Assembly (NCBI RefSeq): GCF_002286915.1
Contig: NZ_MVOG01000006.1
Location: 1 to 52,721 of the forward strand
DNA length: 52,721 bases
Source of the DNA: Bifidobacterium italicum
GTDB lineage: Bacteria; Actinomycetota; Actinomycetes; Actinomycetales; Bifidobacteriaceae
Direction of reading: 5' to 3'
This document shows, piece by piece, positions 9,141 to 16,857 of the stretch. Made by a program: the position numbers and the translations under genes. Below the pieces are notes generated by a model. That model ran no database searches and was not told the DNA's origin. It worked only from the letters and a program-made list of their open reading frames with translations. The stretch's first letter is position 1; each line of letters opens with the position of its first letter.

Positions 9141-11930
9141 TCAGTCGTCGCTGTCGCTGATCTCGACCGTGAGCTTGTCGCCGTCCACGCTGAAGGTGCC
9201 GGACATCGACGACATCGTCGTCTCACCGTCCTCCGGCTCCCAGCCGTCCGAATCCTTGCGCTCGTAGGTGTACTTGACCTCGGTGCCGTAGTCGGTCTGG
9301 AACGTGCCGTAATCGGTGTCCACCTGCACCTGCGGGTAGTCGGTGACCGACCACGTGAAGTTGCGCACGTTCTTGTCGTCGCCGTAGGAGTACACGCTGA
9401 ACGGGCAGCCCTTCGGCTCAAGATCGGTGGATTTCTCGCATTCGTCGATCTTCGCGTTCACCTTCTGCTGAATCGCCTCGGTCAACGCGTCGGTGGCCTC
9501 GACGGCAACCTCCGTGTACGCGTCCGGCGACGATTCGTCGCCGGACGCGATGATGTGTGCGGTCTTCGCCTTGAGATACTTCGACTTGCCCGCCGACACG
9601 CTGTAGGTGCCCGGATACACGGTGATCGACCACGCATCGCCGTCCGCGTCTTTCGTGTTCTTTTCGGTGACCTCGACGCCGTTGATGTCGAGCGCCGAGA
9701 TCGCCGTGGGCTTGGCAACGTGGATCGTCGTCGTCATCGGCTCGGCGACGCCCCAGTCGGTGAAGAACACCGACTTGCTGCCACGCTTGATCATCTTGAG
9801 GTCATGGGTGACCTCCTTGCCGTCGAGCGTGTACGAGACGGTAACGATCTTCGAATTGCCGTTCGCCTTCTCCTTGATGACCTGTGCGTTCGAGATGCGG
9901 CCGTCCTTCGGCGCGGCGTTGTTGGACAGCAGTTTCATCTGATCGTTCTTGACCTGCGGCTTGGCGATGCTGTTCGCACGGTTGAAGTCGCCCGATTCGA
10001 TCGCCGCGATGTACTGCTTCGCTGTGGCCGACGCGCTGAATGTCGACGAATTGAGCGCCGAGAAGACGATTGACAGCACGATGATGAGACCGACGACGAC
10101 ACCGCCGATGATGAGCCACATCTTCGTTTTCGGCGACATCGGCTTGCGCGTCGCCGCGGCGGCCGGTGCGCCTGGCACAGCGGGAGCGATGCCCGGGGTC
10201 GGCATCGCTGACGGCGGCATCATGCCAGGAGTCGGCACGGCGCCCGCAGGGACGGCGAAGGTCTCGGTCGCGCTTGCGACACCGGACGGCGTCGCCATCG
10301 TCATCGATTCAGTGACGACGACCTCGTTCGCGTCATGGCGCGTCGAACGCAGACCCGGACGCACGGTGCCGCCGACGAGAATCGGCCAGATGCCGGGCAG
10401 CGACTGGATGAGGGTCGGTCCGAGCAGACGGGAGACGACCTCGATGATGAAGGACCACAGCGCCGCGATCAGGCAGAACCACAGCGCCGGCACGATCTGG
10501 TACGACATGCCGGTCGCGGTGCCGACGCCGCTGGCACCGGTGAGCACACCCATGAACAGATATGGCGTGATGAGCCAGAAGGCCAGCCAGAACACCGGCG
10601 CTTGCCAGCAGAATCGCCAATCGGCGTAATACGGGTCATAGGCATTGCGTGCGGCGGCGCGCAGCGCGACATAGAAGCCGCACAGCAGATAGAGGACGAA
10701 CATCAGCCACAGCGCCCACATGTAGTCGAATCCGGCCGTCATATCGGAGCTGAACAGCGAAATCGAAATCGTGTTGGTGCCGGTCGACGCGAATTCGATG
10801 GCGCCGAAGGAGCCGATGACGATGTTCCATGCGCTTAGCGCAGGCAGCACGACCGGAAGGAACGCCCACAGCGCGGACACGTTGCCGCCCTGCGAGCTCA
10901 GCTTCGTCGTCGTGACGATCATGATGATGAGCGCGACGACGGTCGACACGACGACGTAGCAGGCCGCCGATTCGACGACGGTGCGGCGGAAGCCGCGGAC
11001 GCGATGCGCCCACGTCCACGCGGCAGTGAAGACGTTCGACTCGTCGGCGGTCGTATCGGCGAGGAAATAGCCGATGAGCGCGCCGAGCGTCGCGAGGATG
11101 AACACAAGCGCGAAGGTGCGGAACGTCGCGCCGGACAGCGTGATGTAATTCGAATCTTCGCTATAGGAGTAGCGCATGATCGCCGTGAGCAGCAGCATGA
11201 CGAGGCCGGAGACGATGCCGACGGCGAAGGAGCTGAGGACACCGACCCAACGGAAGCGGATCGTCGCCTTGCGCGCCATCAGGAACGCGCCGAACGCGCA
11301 GCCGATGGCGAGCGCATAGCCGATCCACGACAACGGCGTCATGATGGAGAAGGAACCCACCAGACCGCCGTCGGAACCGATGTTCGCCGTGATTGAACCG
11401 GAGTTGCCGAGCGCGAGATAGATGCCCAGACGGTGGAAGAAGTTGAGATTGGTCAGCGGCTCGTTCATGCCGGAGGAATCGATGACGTTCTGCAGCGAGC
11501 TCCACGAGATGAGCAAGCCGAACAACGCCATGACGATCGCGGCGCCGAGTCCGACGCCGGTGGAAGTGCCGAAGGCGGCGAGCTGCTGCGGCGTGACCTG
11601 CACCGGAGCCTTCGGCGTAGCCGGCTGCGGAGCTGCGGCCATCGGAACTCCTGGAACGGGCGGGACGGTCGGTGCGCCCGGTGGTGCTGGAGCGGACGGT
11701 GCTGCTGGCATTGCAGGTGCGGGTGCTGCGGGTGCTGCCGAGGCCGGCTGCGGTGCCGGTACGGCGGCGTACGGTGGCAGCGTCGTCGTCGGCTGATAGC
11801 CGGTCGGTGCGGCCGGGGCTGCAGGCTGCGGCGGAACGGCAGGCTGCGTCTGCTGATGCACCGACGTCCCGCACGACGGGCAGAACTGTGAGCCAGCCGG
11901 GACGGCTGCGCCACAATGTGGACAATACAT
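9141..11930 (-). CDS. Large zinc-ribbon polytopic membrane protein with extracytoplasmic C-terminal domain
   Basis: 929 residues. The N-terminus is a zinc ribbon (C3, C6, C17, C20 in CPHCG/CPSCG), then a Pro/Ala/Thr-rich linker to about residue 130. About ten hydrophobic helices follow, a second Pro/Ala-rich linker, another helix (MWLIIGGVVVGLIIVLSIVF), and an outer domain of about 270 residues. The part after that last helix resembles the TcaA/YvbJ type of zinc-ribbon, membrane anchor and outside domain. Function is unknown; it may sense or respond to envelope state. ATG 11930 follows AGGAGAAGGAG; the longer upstream frame is not real. It is divergent from a second zinc-ribbon protein with identical cysteine spacing. 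Confidence 0.8.
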   Translation of the reverse strand: MYCPHCGAAVPAGSQFCPSCGTSVHQQTQPAVPPQPAAPAAPTGYQPTTTLPPYAAVPAPQPASAAPAAPAPAMPAAPSAPAPPGAPTVPPVPGVPMAAAPQPATPKAPVQVTPQQLAAFGTSTGVGLGAAIVMALFGLLISWSSLQNVIDSSGMNEPLTNLNFFHRLGIYLALGNSGSITANIGSDGGLVGSFSIMTPLSWIGYALAIGCAFGAFLMARKATIRFRWVGVLSSFAVGIVSGLVMLLLTAIMRYSYSEDSNYITLSGATFRTFALVFILATLGALIGYFLADTTADESNVFTAAWTWAHRVRGFRRTVVESAACYVVVSTVVALIIMIVTTTKLSSQGGNVSALWAFLPVVLPALSAWNIVIGSFGAIEFASTGTNTISISLFSSDMTAGFDYMWALWLMFVLYLLCGFYVALRAAARNAYDPYYADWRFCWQAPVFWLAFWLITPYLFMGVLTGASGVGTATGMSYQIVPALWFCLIAALWSFIIEVVSRLLGPTLIQSLPGIWPILVGGTVRPGLRSTRHDANEVVVTESMTMATPSGVASATETFAVPAGAVPTPGMMPPSAMPTPGIAPAVPGAPAAAATRKPMSPKTKMWLIIGGVVVGLIIVLSIVFSALNSSTFSASATAKQYIAAIESGDFNRANSIAKPQVKNDQMKLLSNNAAPKDGRISNAQVIKEKANGNSKIVTVSYTLDGKEVTHDLKMIKRGSKSVFFTDWGVAEPMTTTIHVAKPTAISALDINGVEVTEKNTKDADGDAWSITVYPGTYSVSAGKSKYLKAKTAHIIASGDESSPDAYTEVAVEATDALTEAIQQKVNAKIDECEKSTDLEPKGCPFSVYSYGDDKNVRNFTWSVTDYPQVQVDTDYGTFQTDYGTEVKYTYERKDSDGWEPEDGETTMSSMSGTFSVDGDKLTVEISDSDD

Positions 11931-12162
11931 CTGGAAGCTCCTTCTCTCCTCAGTCGGTGGGGCGATCCCCCTAGTGCCGATTGTATCCCAGAGGGTCGTG
12001 CCGCCGTCGGCGGCCGGACGCACGGCGTATAGCAAGGTGCATATATGCATATATATTGGGAGGATGGGGCCGGAGGCGGCCCTGCATGAACGGATGCCAT
12101 AAGAACGGGGCAACCGCTGATTGGATGCACAAATCGGCGACGAGGAAGGGAAGTGACCGACG
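11931..12162. promoter_or_regulatory. Divergent promoter region of the two zinc-ribbon genes
   Basis: An AT-rich island in GC-rich surroundings. It contains overlapping palindromes TGCATATATGCA (12038-12049) and ATATATGCATATAT (12041-12054), with TATATT at 12052-12057. One operator here could control both genes. Confidence 0.4.
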
Positions 12163-13464
12163 ATGCAATGTCCACAATGCCATGCACAGGTCGAAGAGGG
12201 GGAGGGCTTCTGCTGGAACTGCGGCACACGACTGCAGCAGACGGCGCCGATGCCCGATACGACACGCGTCGCCGGAGTCGCCGTGTCGCCACCGGCGCCG
12301 GCCGCGCCGTCCGCAGCGGCGGAAACGAGCGTCATACCGCCCGCGCCATCCTACGACGCATCGATGTACGAGGAAACGGTCCTCGGACCGACACCGACGG
12401 CTCCGGTCGCCCCTCCTGCGGCGTCGAGCGTGCCGCCGGCAGCTACTGTGCCTCCTGCGGCCGCCGTGCCACCGCCGATGACGCCGCCGACTCCGGGCGA
12501 TAACGGTGGCAAAAAGCCGAAATCAAACCGCGGACTCATCATCACGCTCATCGTGCTCGTCGTCATCATGATTGCAGCAATCGGCTTCTGGATCTGGCAG
12601 TCGACCCGCACAAACGACGACGCCTCCACACAGCCGACGACGCAACAGCAGACGACGGACGACGCTTCGTCAGGCGACGTCGACGGCAATGACAAAGACG
12701 ACAAAGACAAGAAGAAAGACGCAAAGTGCACGGCGACACCAGACGTCGACGTCGACGACCTCAGCGTCAACGGCAACTCACTCATCGCCACACTCGCACT
12801 CAGTGCCAAATCATGCGACAACGGCACCTACGCCGAACCCAACATCAAAATCACCGTCAAAAACGACGACGGCGACGTCATCGCCGCAGCCGTCTACGAC
12901 TTCACCAAAAAACCCATCACCTTCCAAGACGGCGAAGCAACCACACAAATCGCCTTCAACTCACGGCAACACTGGCAGCCGGCCGACGAAATCACCTCAC
13001 CGACGAACGCCAAAGTCATCTGGCAAACCGGACAAAAAGGCGAAGGCAATGCATCCGCAGACGTCGCCGACGCGCGCGGCGGCGCATCCATCGACACTGC
13101 CGATAACGAACGCTACGCACAACTCGCCCTCAAACGGCAACTCAACGACGACTCATCACTGACCTCGCCGTTCTACTCCGACTACACCACACAGCTGTCC
13201 AGCAAAAAATACAACATGAACATCGACGGCAAAGCGTGGAAGTACACCGACATCTACGAACAATTCCTCAAACTGCACTACAAACACCCCAATGCGATCC
13301 TCATCTGGGCCGCCGACTACTACAACTACACCAAACACGGCCACGCAGCCGACTACTACGTCATCCTCTCCGGCGAAACATTCTCACGGGCAGAGGATGC
13401 CACGGAGTGGTGTTCGGCAAACGGATATGCGGCTCAGGACTGCGTAGCGGTGGATCTGCAGTAG
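12163..13464 (+). CDS. Zinc-ribbon protein with single membrane anchor and outer domain
   Basis: 433 residues. The zinc ribbon has C3, C6, C17, C20 (CPQCH/CWNCG). A Pro/Ala/Thr-rich linker runs to about residue 120, one membrane helix lies at about 124-147, then an Asp/Lys-rich stretch and an outer domain with paired cysteines to the end. It is probably oriented with the ribbon inside the cell. Codon use changes inside the gene: from about 12,720 to 13,380 codons end almost only in C or A (aaa, caa, aca), while flanking parts use aag, cag and acg. This suggests replacement of the outer domain by recombination. No function is known. Confidence 0.75.
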   Translation: MQCPQCHAQVEEGEGFCWNCGTRLQQTAPMPDTTRVAGVAVSPPAPAAPSAAAETSVIPPAPSYDASMYEETVLGPTPTAPVAPPAASSVPPAATVPPAAAVPPPMTPPTPGDNGGKKPKSNRGLIITLIVLVVIMIAAIGFWIWQSTRTNDDASTQPTTQQQTTDDASSGDVDGNDKDDKDKKKDAKCTATPDVDVDDLSVNGNSLIATLALSAKSCDNGTYAEPNIKITVKNDDGDVIAAAVYDFTKKPITFQDGEATTQIAFNSRQHWQPADEITSPTNAKVIWQTGQKGEGNASADVADARGGASIDTADNERYAQLALKRQLNDDSSLTSPFYSDYTTQLSSKKYNMNIDGKAWKYTDIYEQFLKLHYKHPNAILIWAADYYNYTKHGHAADYYVILSGETFSRAEDATEWCSANGYAAQDCVAVDLQ

Positions 13465-13529
13465 GGGTTTGCGGCTGCTTGCTTGCTTGAGCGTGCTTAT
13501 GCGTGCTTTTTGCGTGCTTGAGTATTCTG

Positions 13530-13553
13530 CTGCGGCTGCGGCTGCGGCTGCGG
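13530..13553 (+). repeat. Hexanucleotide repeat (CTGCGG)x4
   Basis: Four perfect head-to-tail copies of CTGCGG in non-coding DNA, just before the long hairpin. Such a tract can vary in copy number. Confidence 0.85.
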
Positions 13554-13557
13554 TTAG

Positions 13558-13620
13558 GCGAAAGGCGGCGCGCAGACGACGAAGGGAAATGTTATTCGTC
13601 GTCTGCGCGCCGCCTTTCGC
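13558..13620. terminator. Perfect 26-bp-stem hairpin
   Basis: Arms 13558-13583 and 13595-13620 are perfect complements around an 11-nt loop. It begins about 95 bp after the zinc-ribbon gene's stop. It may terminate that transcript, although it lacks a T-tract and is longer than usual. Confidence 0.6.
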
Positions 13621-13624
13621 GATT

Positions 13625-13679
13625 TTGTAGTGACGTGCACGTTTCTATGCTGCTGTGGCTTTGTGGTGACGTGCACGTT
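13625..13679. repeat. Two 19-bp repeats with core ACGTGCACGT
   Basis: TTGTAGTGACGTGCACGTT (13625-13643) and TTGTGGTGACGTGCACGTT (13661-13679) differ at one base. Each holds the 10-bp palindrome ACGTGCACGT. The copies are offset by 36 bp. Confidence 0.75.
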
Positions 13680-13906
13680 GCGTGTTTGTTTGTTGATGAC
13701 GTCGGGTTGCGTAGGGGGGGGGCGATGCAGTGCTCGGGGTGGGGAGGGCAAGGTAAGATAAGAGAAGGGAGGTAAATGTGAAGGAATTGTGAAGATGTGG
13801 ATGAGGGGAGAGGATGAGGGAGGTATGAGAGGGGTTGTGGGGGTTGTTTTGGGATTTTGGGAGAACGTTGGAAAATCGGGGTTTCTGTGGCGCGACACGC
13901 CGGAGG

Positions 13907-13934
13907 TTGCGGTGGGGGAGAATCCGAGTATATT
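13907..13934 (+). promoter_or_regulatory. tRNA-Lys promoter
   Basis: TTGCGG (13907-13912) and TATATT (13929-13934), 16 bp apart, placed so that transcription would start about 17 nt before the tRNA. Confidence 0.6.
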
Positions 13935-13957
13935 TATCTCTCGGTTCACGAACCAAC

Positions 13958-14031
13958 GCCCCTTTAGCTCAGTTGGTTAGAGCAGCTGACTCTTAATCAG
14001 CGTGTCCAGGGTTCGAATCCCTGAGGGGGCA
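13958..14031 (+). tRNA. tRNA-Lys (anticodon CTT)
   Basis: A complete cloverleaf. The acceptor stem is GCCCCTT with AGGGGGC, the D arm TAGCTCAGTTGGTTAGAGCA, the anticodon loop CTCTTAA with CTT, and the T arm GGGTTCGAATCCC. The 3' CCA is not encoded: after the discriminator A the sequence is CCG. The codon it reads, AAG, is the favoured Lys codon of most genes here. Confidence 0.97.
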
Positions 14032-14036
14032 CCGCA

Positions 14037-14069
14037 GAAGGCCTCGGTCGAATATCGACCGAGGCCTTC
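14037..14069 (+). terminator. Terminator after tRNA-Lys
   Basis: GAAGGCCTCGGTCGA and TCGACCGAGGCCTTC form a perfect 15-bp stem with a 3-nt loop, 5 bp after the tRNA. Confidence 0.85.
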
Positions 14070-14392
14070 ATCGTGTTCGCCGTCATGTGCCTAGCAGTGA
14101 TTGTGATCGGTTGGGGTGCGGGGTGTGGCGGTGGTGTTCGCTGGGGTTGTCGGTTGTGATCGGTTCGGGTGCGGGCTGCGGCGAAAACGATTGCTGAGAT
14201 GCGGCCGCGCGGGTGAGGATGGGGGTGTGCATCGCTCTGGGCGAACATAGTTGGGCACGATGCATAGGATGAATACGAATCACATCAATGACCGCTCCGA
14301 TGGCCATGCCATGTCGGAAGCGACGGCATGCCGACAGCCCGGCACTGCCGGTGACGGGAGCGCGGGACAGCAAAGAAAGGAGAAAGCGGACG
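14070..14392. other. Intergenic region between the tRNA-Lys terminator and the small ORF
   Basis: Apart from the 53-bp-spaced repeats and a ribosome binding site at the right end, nothing gene-like was recognised. Overlapping frames here lack start signals. Confidence 0.5.
14101..14175. repeat. Two 22-bp direct repeats with 53-bp period
   Basis: TTGTGATCGGTTGGGGTGCG+GG at 14101 and TTGTGATCGGTTCGGGTGCG+GG at 14154 differ at one base and start exactly 53 bp apart. The second copy continues in a way that resembles the repeat units at 39747-39944, which have the same period. Confidence 0.65.
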
Positions 14393-14500
14393 ATGCAGCA
14401 GCATCAGTGGGAATCGACCTTTGCGGCCTTGGACAGGCTGATGGCGCAGAGCGATGACGAATCGACTGTCGCCGTGATGGAACGCCAGTACGGCGAATAA
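14393..14500 (+). CDS. Small protein of 35 residues, unknown function
   Basis: ATG 14393 follows AAAGAAAGGAGAAAG, a strong ribosome binding site at good spacing. The 35-codon frame gives an acidic peptide starting MQQHQWESTFAALDRLMAQ and ending VMERQYGE. An intrinsic terminator follows about 50 bp after the stop, which makes a short single-gene transcript likely. The frame stays open upstream but without start signals. I do not recognise the peptide. It is also possible that the RNA itself is the product. Confidence 0.5.
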   Translation: MQQHQWESTFAALDRLMAQSDDESTVAVMERQYGE

Positions 14501-14551
14501 GGCGAAGGGCAAGCGACCGGTCGCGTCGCAGTGAACGGCGACCATGACGAA

Positions 14552-14583
14552 GCTCGCGGGCGGCCGTCCCGGCGAGTTTTTTT
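14552..14583 (+). terminator. Intrinsic terminator after the small ORF
   Basis: CTCGCGGG and CCC-G-GCGAG pair with one bulged base around a 7-nt loop, followed by seven T. Confidence 0.8.
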
Positions 14584-14931
14584 ATGCGCCGCGCACAACG
14601 CCGTGTGCGGCCGGGACCGGGACCGGGAGATCCCGTCCGCTGTTTGGGTTTGATGGCGTGAGGCGGGCATGATGCCGATCAGCATAGGTTCGGCGTCGTG
14701 TGCGGCCGCGGAGGCGCTCGCGGGCGAAGCGCAGCGCGGATGGGGGAGACGGGCTTTCGTCAGCGGACTCCCGAGGCTGGCCCTGCGTGGGGTGATGCTC
14801 GTGTTGCCCATGGCGGGCGCTACACTCATACCGGTTCCCACGCATTTCGATACGGGGTGAGCCATGCAATCCATCCATCAGAGAAGATTAATCAAACCAT
14901 CTTGCATACGCATAGAGAAGGCTGAGGAGCA
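14584..14931. other. Upstream region of the aquaporin gene
   Basis: No gene is supported. TACACT at 14821-14826 is a possible -10 box giving a leader of about 100 nt, and GAGGAG stands before the aquaporin start. A 63-codon frame at 14669-14860 has no ribosome binding site. Confidence 0.4.
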
Positions 14932-15666
14932 GTGGAATACTCGTTGTTTACGCGGCTGGCGGCGGAGTTCGTCGGAACCGCGGTGCTGATGATCTTCGGC
15001 AATGGCGCAGTGGCCAATGTCGAATTGAAGAACACGAAAGGGCATAACGCCGGCTGGCTCAACATCGCGATGGGCTACGGTTTCGGCGTCATGTTCCCGG
15101 TGCTGATGTTCGGTGGCGTCTCCGGCGCGCACATCAACCCGGCAATGACGCTCGCGCAGGCCGTCAACGGCATGTTCCCGTGGAGCCAGGTCCTGCCGTA
15201 CATCTGCGCGCAGATCCTCGGTGCCGCCGTCGGCCAGCTCATCGTCTACATCTGCTACTACCCGCACTACAAGGAGACCGAGAGCGCCGAAGCGATCCTC
15301 GGCACCTTCTGCACGACCGACGCCTACGCGACGCGCCGTAACTATTTCATCAACGAGTTCGTCGGCACGATGATCCTCGTTCTCGGCGCGCTGTGCTGCC
15401 TCGAGCTGCAGTGGGGCAAGACGAACTACGCGGCCGCGTCGATCGTCGTCGGCTTCATCGTCTGGGGTCTCGTCTGCTCGCTCGGCGGACCGACCGGCCC
15501 CGGCCTCAACCCGGCCCGCGACCTGATGCCGCGTCTGCTGCACCAGATCCTGCCGATCCCGCACAAGGGCTCGTCGCGTTGGAACGAGGCGTGGATCCCG
15601 GTCGTCGCGCCGATCCTGGGCGGCATGCTCGGCTGCTGGCTGTTCAACGTGCTGTTCGCGATCTGA
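14932..15666 (+). CDS. MIP-family channel (aquaporin / glycerol facilitator)
   Basis: A 244-residue membrane channel with six helices. The two half-helix motifs are present: SGAHINPAMT after the third helix and GPGLNPARDLMPR in the second half. The Asp after NPAR is typical of glycerol facilitators, so glycerol or other small polyols may pass as well as water. GTG 14932 is the start, preceded by GAGGAG; no ATG fits. It is monocistronic, with a terminator right after it. Confidence 0.92.
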   Translation: MEYSLFTRLAAEFVGTAVLMIFGNGAVANVELKNTKGHNAGWLNIAMGYGFGVMFPVLMFGGVSGAHINPAMTLAQAVNGMFPWSQVLPYICAQILGAAVGQLIVYICYYPHYKETESAEAILGTFCTTDAYATRRNYFINEFVGTMILVLGALCCLELQWGKTNYAAASIVVGFIVWGLVCSLGGPTGPGLNPARDLMPRLLHQILPIPHKGSSRWNEAWIPVVAPILGGMLGCWLFNVLFAI

Positions 15667-15704
15667 TCCGCGTTCCCGATATCCGTTTCCCGTGAATCCC
15701 TGTG

Positions 15705-15735
15705 AAGCGGCCCGTGGGCATCCCGCGGGCCGCTT
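15705..15735 (+). terminator. Terminator after the aquaporin gene
   Basis: AAGCGGCCCGTGGG and CCCGCGGGCCGCTT pair with one G-T wobble around a short loop, followed by TTT within the arm end. Confidence 0.75.
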
Positions 15736-15905
15736 TGCGATGCCGCGTCCTCCATGCTTCGCCGTCGTTGCTATAGTGGGGGCGGACGATTCGCGGCCAC
15801 GTCCGCGAGCCGGGCGGCGACGCGGGCGACGGCGCATGCGTCGAGGGCGGCTCGGGCGGCGGTCATACGGAGCAGGCAGTGCAGGCATACGGGAACGGAT
15901 GAGTC

Positions 15906-16799
15906 ATGGGTGGTGCGAACATGAACAGGGCCTCTCGTCGGCGCCGCCACAGGCGTCTGCGACGACGCTACGTCGTTCGTCGCGTCGTCGCGGCGGTCGC
16001 GCTCGTGTTGCTCGTCGTCGGCGTCGCCGCAAGCACCGGCGCGTCGGTGGCGCATGTCACGGCGACGCCGGACGAAGGTGGCGCCGCGACTGCGAACATC
16101 GATTTCACGAAGGCGCTGCGCATGGCCTTTGCGAACGGGCAGATCAAGGAACCGGAACCGCTGCAGCCGAAAAGCGACGAGGATCGCCGCAACGAGGCTG
16201 CGCGGCAGGAGCTCGACGCGCTCGCCGCGCCGATGTCCGCCGAGCAGCGCAAGCAGATCTACGACAAGGCGAAGCAAACGGCCGAGCACAGCGGCGCACA
16301 GGTCACGAAGATGACGTACTGCGTCGCGACGAACGGCGACGTCGGCGACAAGTCGGCCTTCGCGAACACCGTCGACCGGGCGCTCAACGATCCGCGCGGA
16401 TGGCCGCGCGCCGGCGTCGTGTTCCAGCAGGTCGACGGCGGCTGCGACGTGACGGTGACGCTCGCCGCGCCGGAGAAGCTGCCGACGTATTCGACGTACT
16501 GCTCGAGCGAATACAGCTGCCGCGTCGGCGCCGACGTCATCATCAACAAGAAACGCTGGGACGGCGCCGTCGACCACTGGTTCCAGGAGGGCGGCACGCT
16601 CGCGAGCTACCGCACGATGGTCGTCAACCACGAGGTCGGCCACGCGCTCGGACACCTCGACAACGAACAGCCGTGCGGCGGCGACGGGCAGAAGGCGCCG
16701 CTGATGCAGGAGCAGTCGATGTTCCTCAACGGCTGCACGGTGAACCCGTGGCCGCTCGACAGCGAGCTGTGGACGACCTTCGTCGGCTCGCCGGCGTGA
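15906..16799 (+). CDS. DUF3152-type membrane-anchored zinc metalloprotease
   Basis: 297 residues. A very basic N-terminus (RASRRRRHRRLRRRYVVRR) precedes one hydrophobic anchor (VVAAVALVLLVVGVAA), so the body lies outside the membrane. The zinc-protease motif HEVGHALGH is at about residues 242-250, followed by QPCGGDGQKAPLMQEQS, as in the actinobacterial DUF3152 family. Cysteine pairs suggest disulfides. Starts at 15906 and 15921 are both possible. TATAGT at about 15773 may be the -10 box. The substrate is unknown. gluQ follows 58 bp downstream and may be cotranscribed. Confidence 0.85.
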   Translation: MGGANMNRASRRRRHRRLRRRYVVRRVVAAVALVLLVVGVAASTGASVAHVTATPDEGGAATANIDFTKALRMAFANGQIKEPEPLQPKSDEDRRNEAARQELDALAAPMSAEQRKQIYDKAKQTAEHSGAQVTKMTYCVATNGDVGDKSAFANTVDRALNDPRGWPRAGVVFQQVDGGCDVTVTLAAPEKLPTYSTYCSSEYSCRVGADVIINKKRWDGAVDHWFQEGGTLASYRTMVVNHEVGHALGHLDNEQPCGGDGQKAPLMQEQSMFLNGCTVNPWPLDSELWTTFVGSPA

Positions 16800-16857
16800 T
16801 ATCGTCGCGACGAGATGACGATACGAACGACACCGGGAATCGAAAGGCGGCCCGCGG

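Larger units (their letters stand above)
13465..13957. other. Repeat-rich, strand-skewed intergenic region before tRNA-Lys
   Basis: No gene is supported. In order it holds GCGTGCTT at 13491, 13501 and 13512; four CTGCGG units (13530-13553); a hairpin with a 26-bp stem (13558-13620); two copies of a 19-bp repeat containing the palindrome ACGTGCACGT (13625-13643 and 13661-13679); nine G in a row (13714-13722); then about 150 bases almost free of C on the + strand, including a G-quadruplex motif (13831-13861); and the tRNA promoter. Confidence 0.7.

Noticed and set aside
13380..13930. Replication origin at the skew flip
   Set aside because: No DnaA boxes, dnaA/dnaN or AT-rich unwinding region; the flip is only local.
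13958..14500. Integration site of a mobile element at tRNA-Lys
   Set aside because: No integrase, no duplicated tRNA 3' end and no phage-like genes downstream.
14669..14860. 63-codon frame before the aquaporin gene
   Set aside because: No ribosome binding site, no conserved pattern, and it covers the likely aquaporin promoter.
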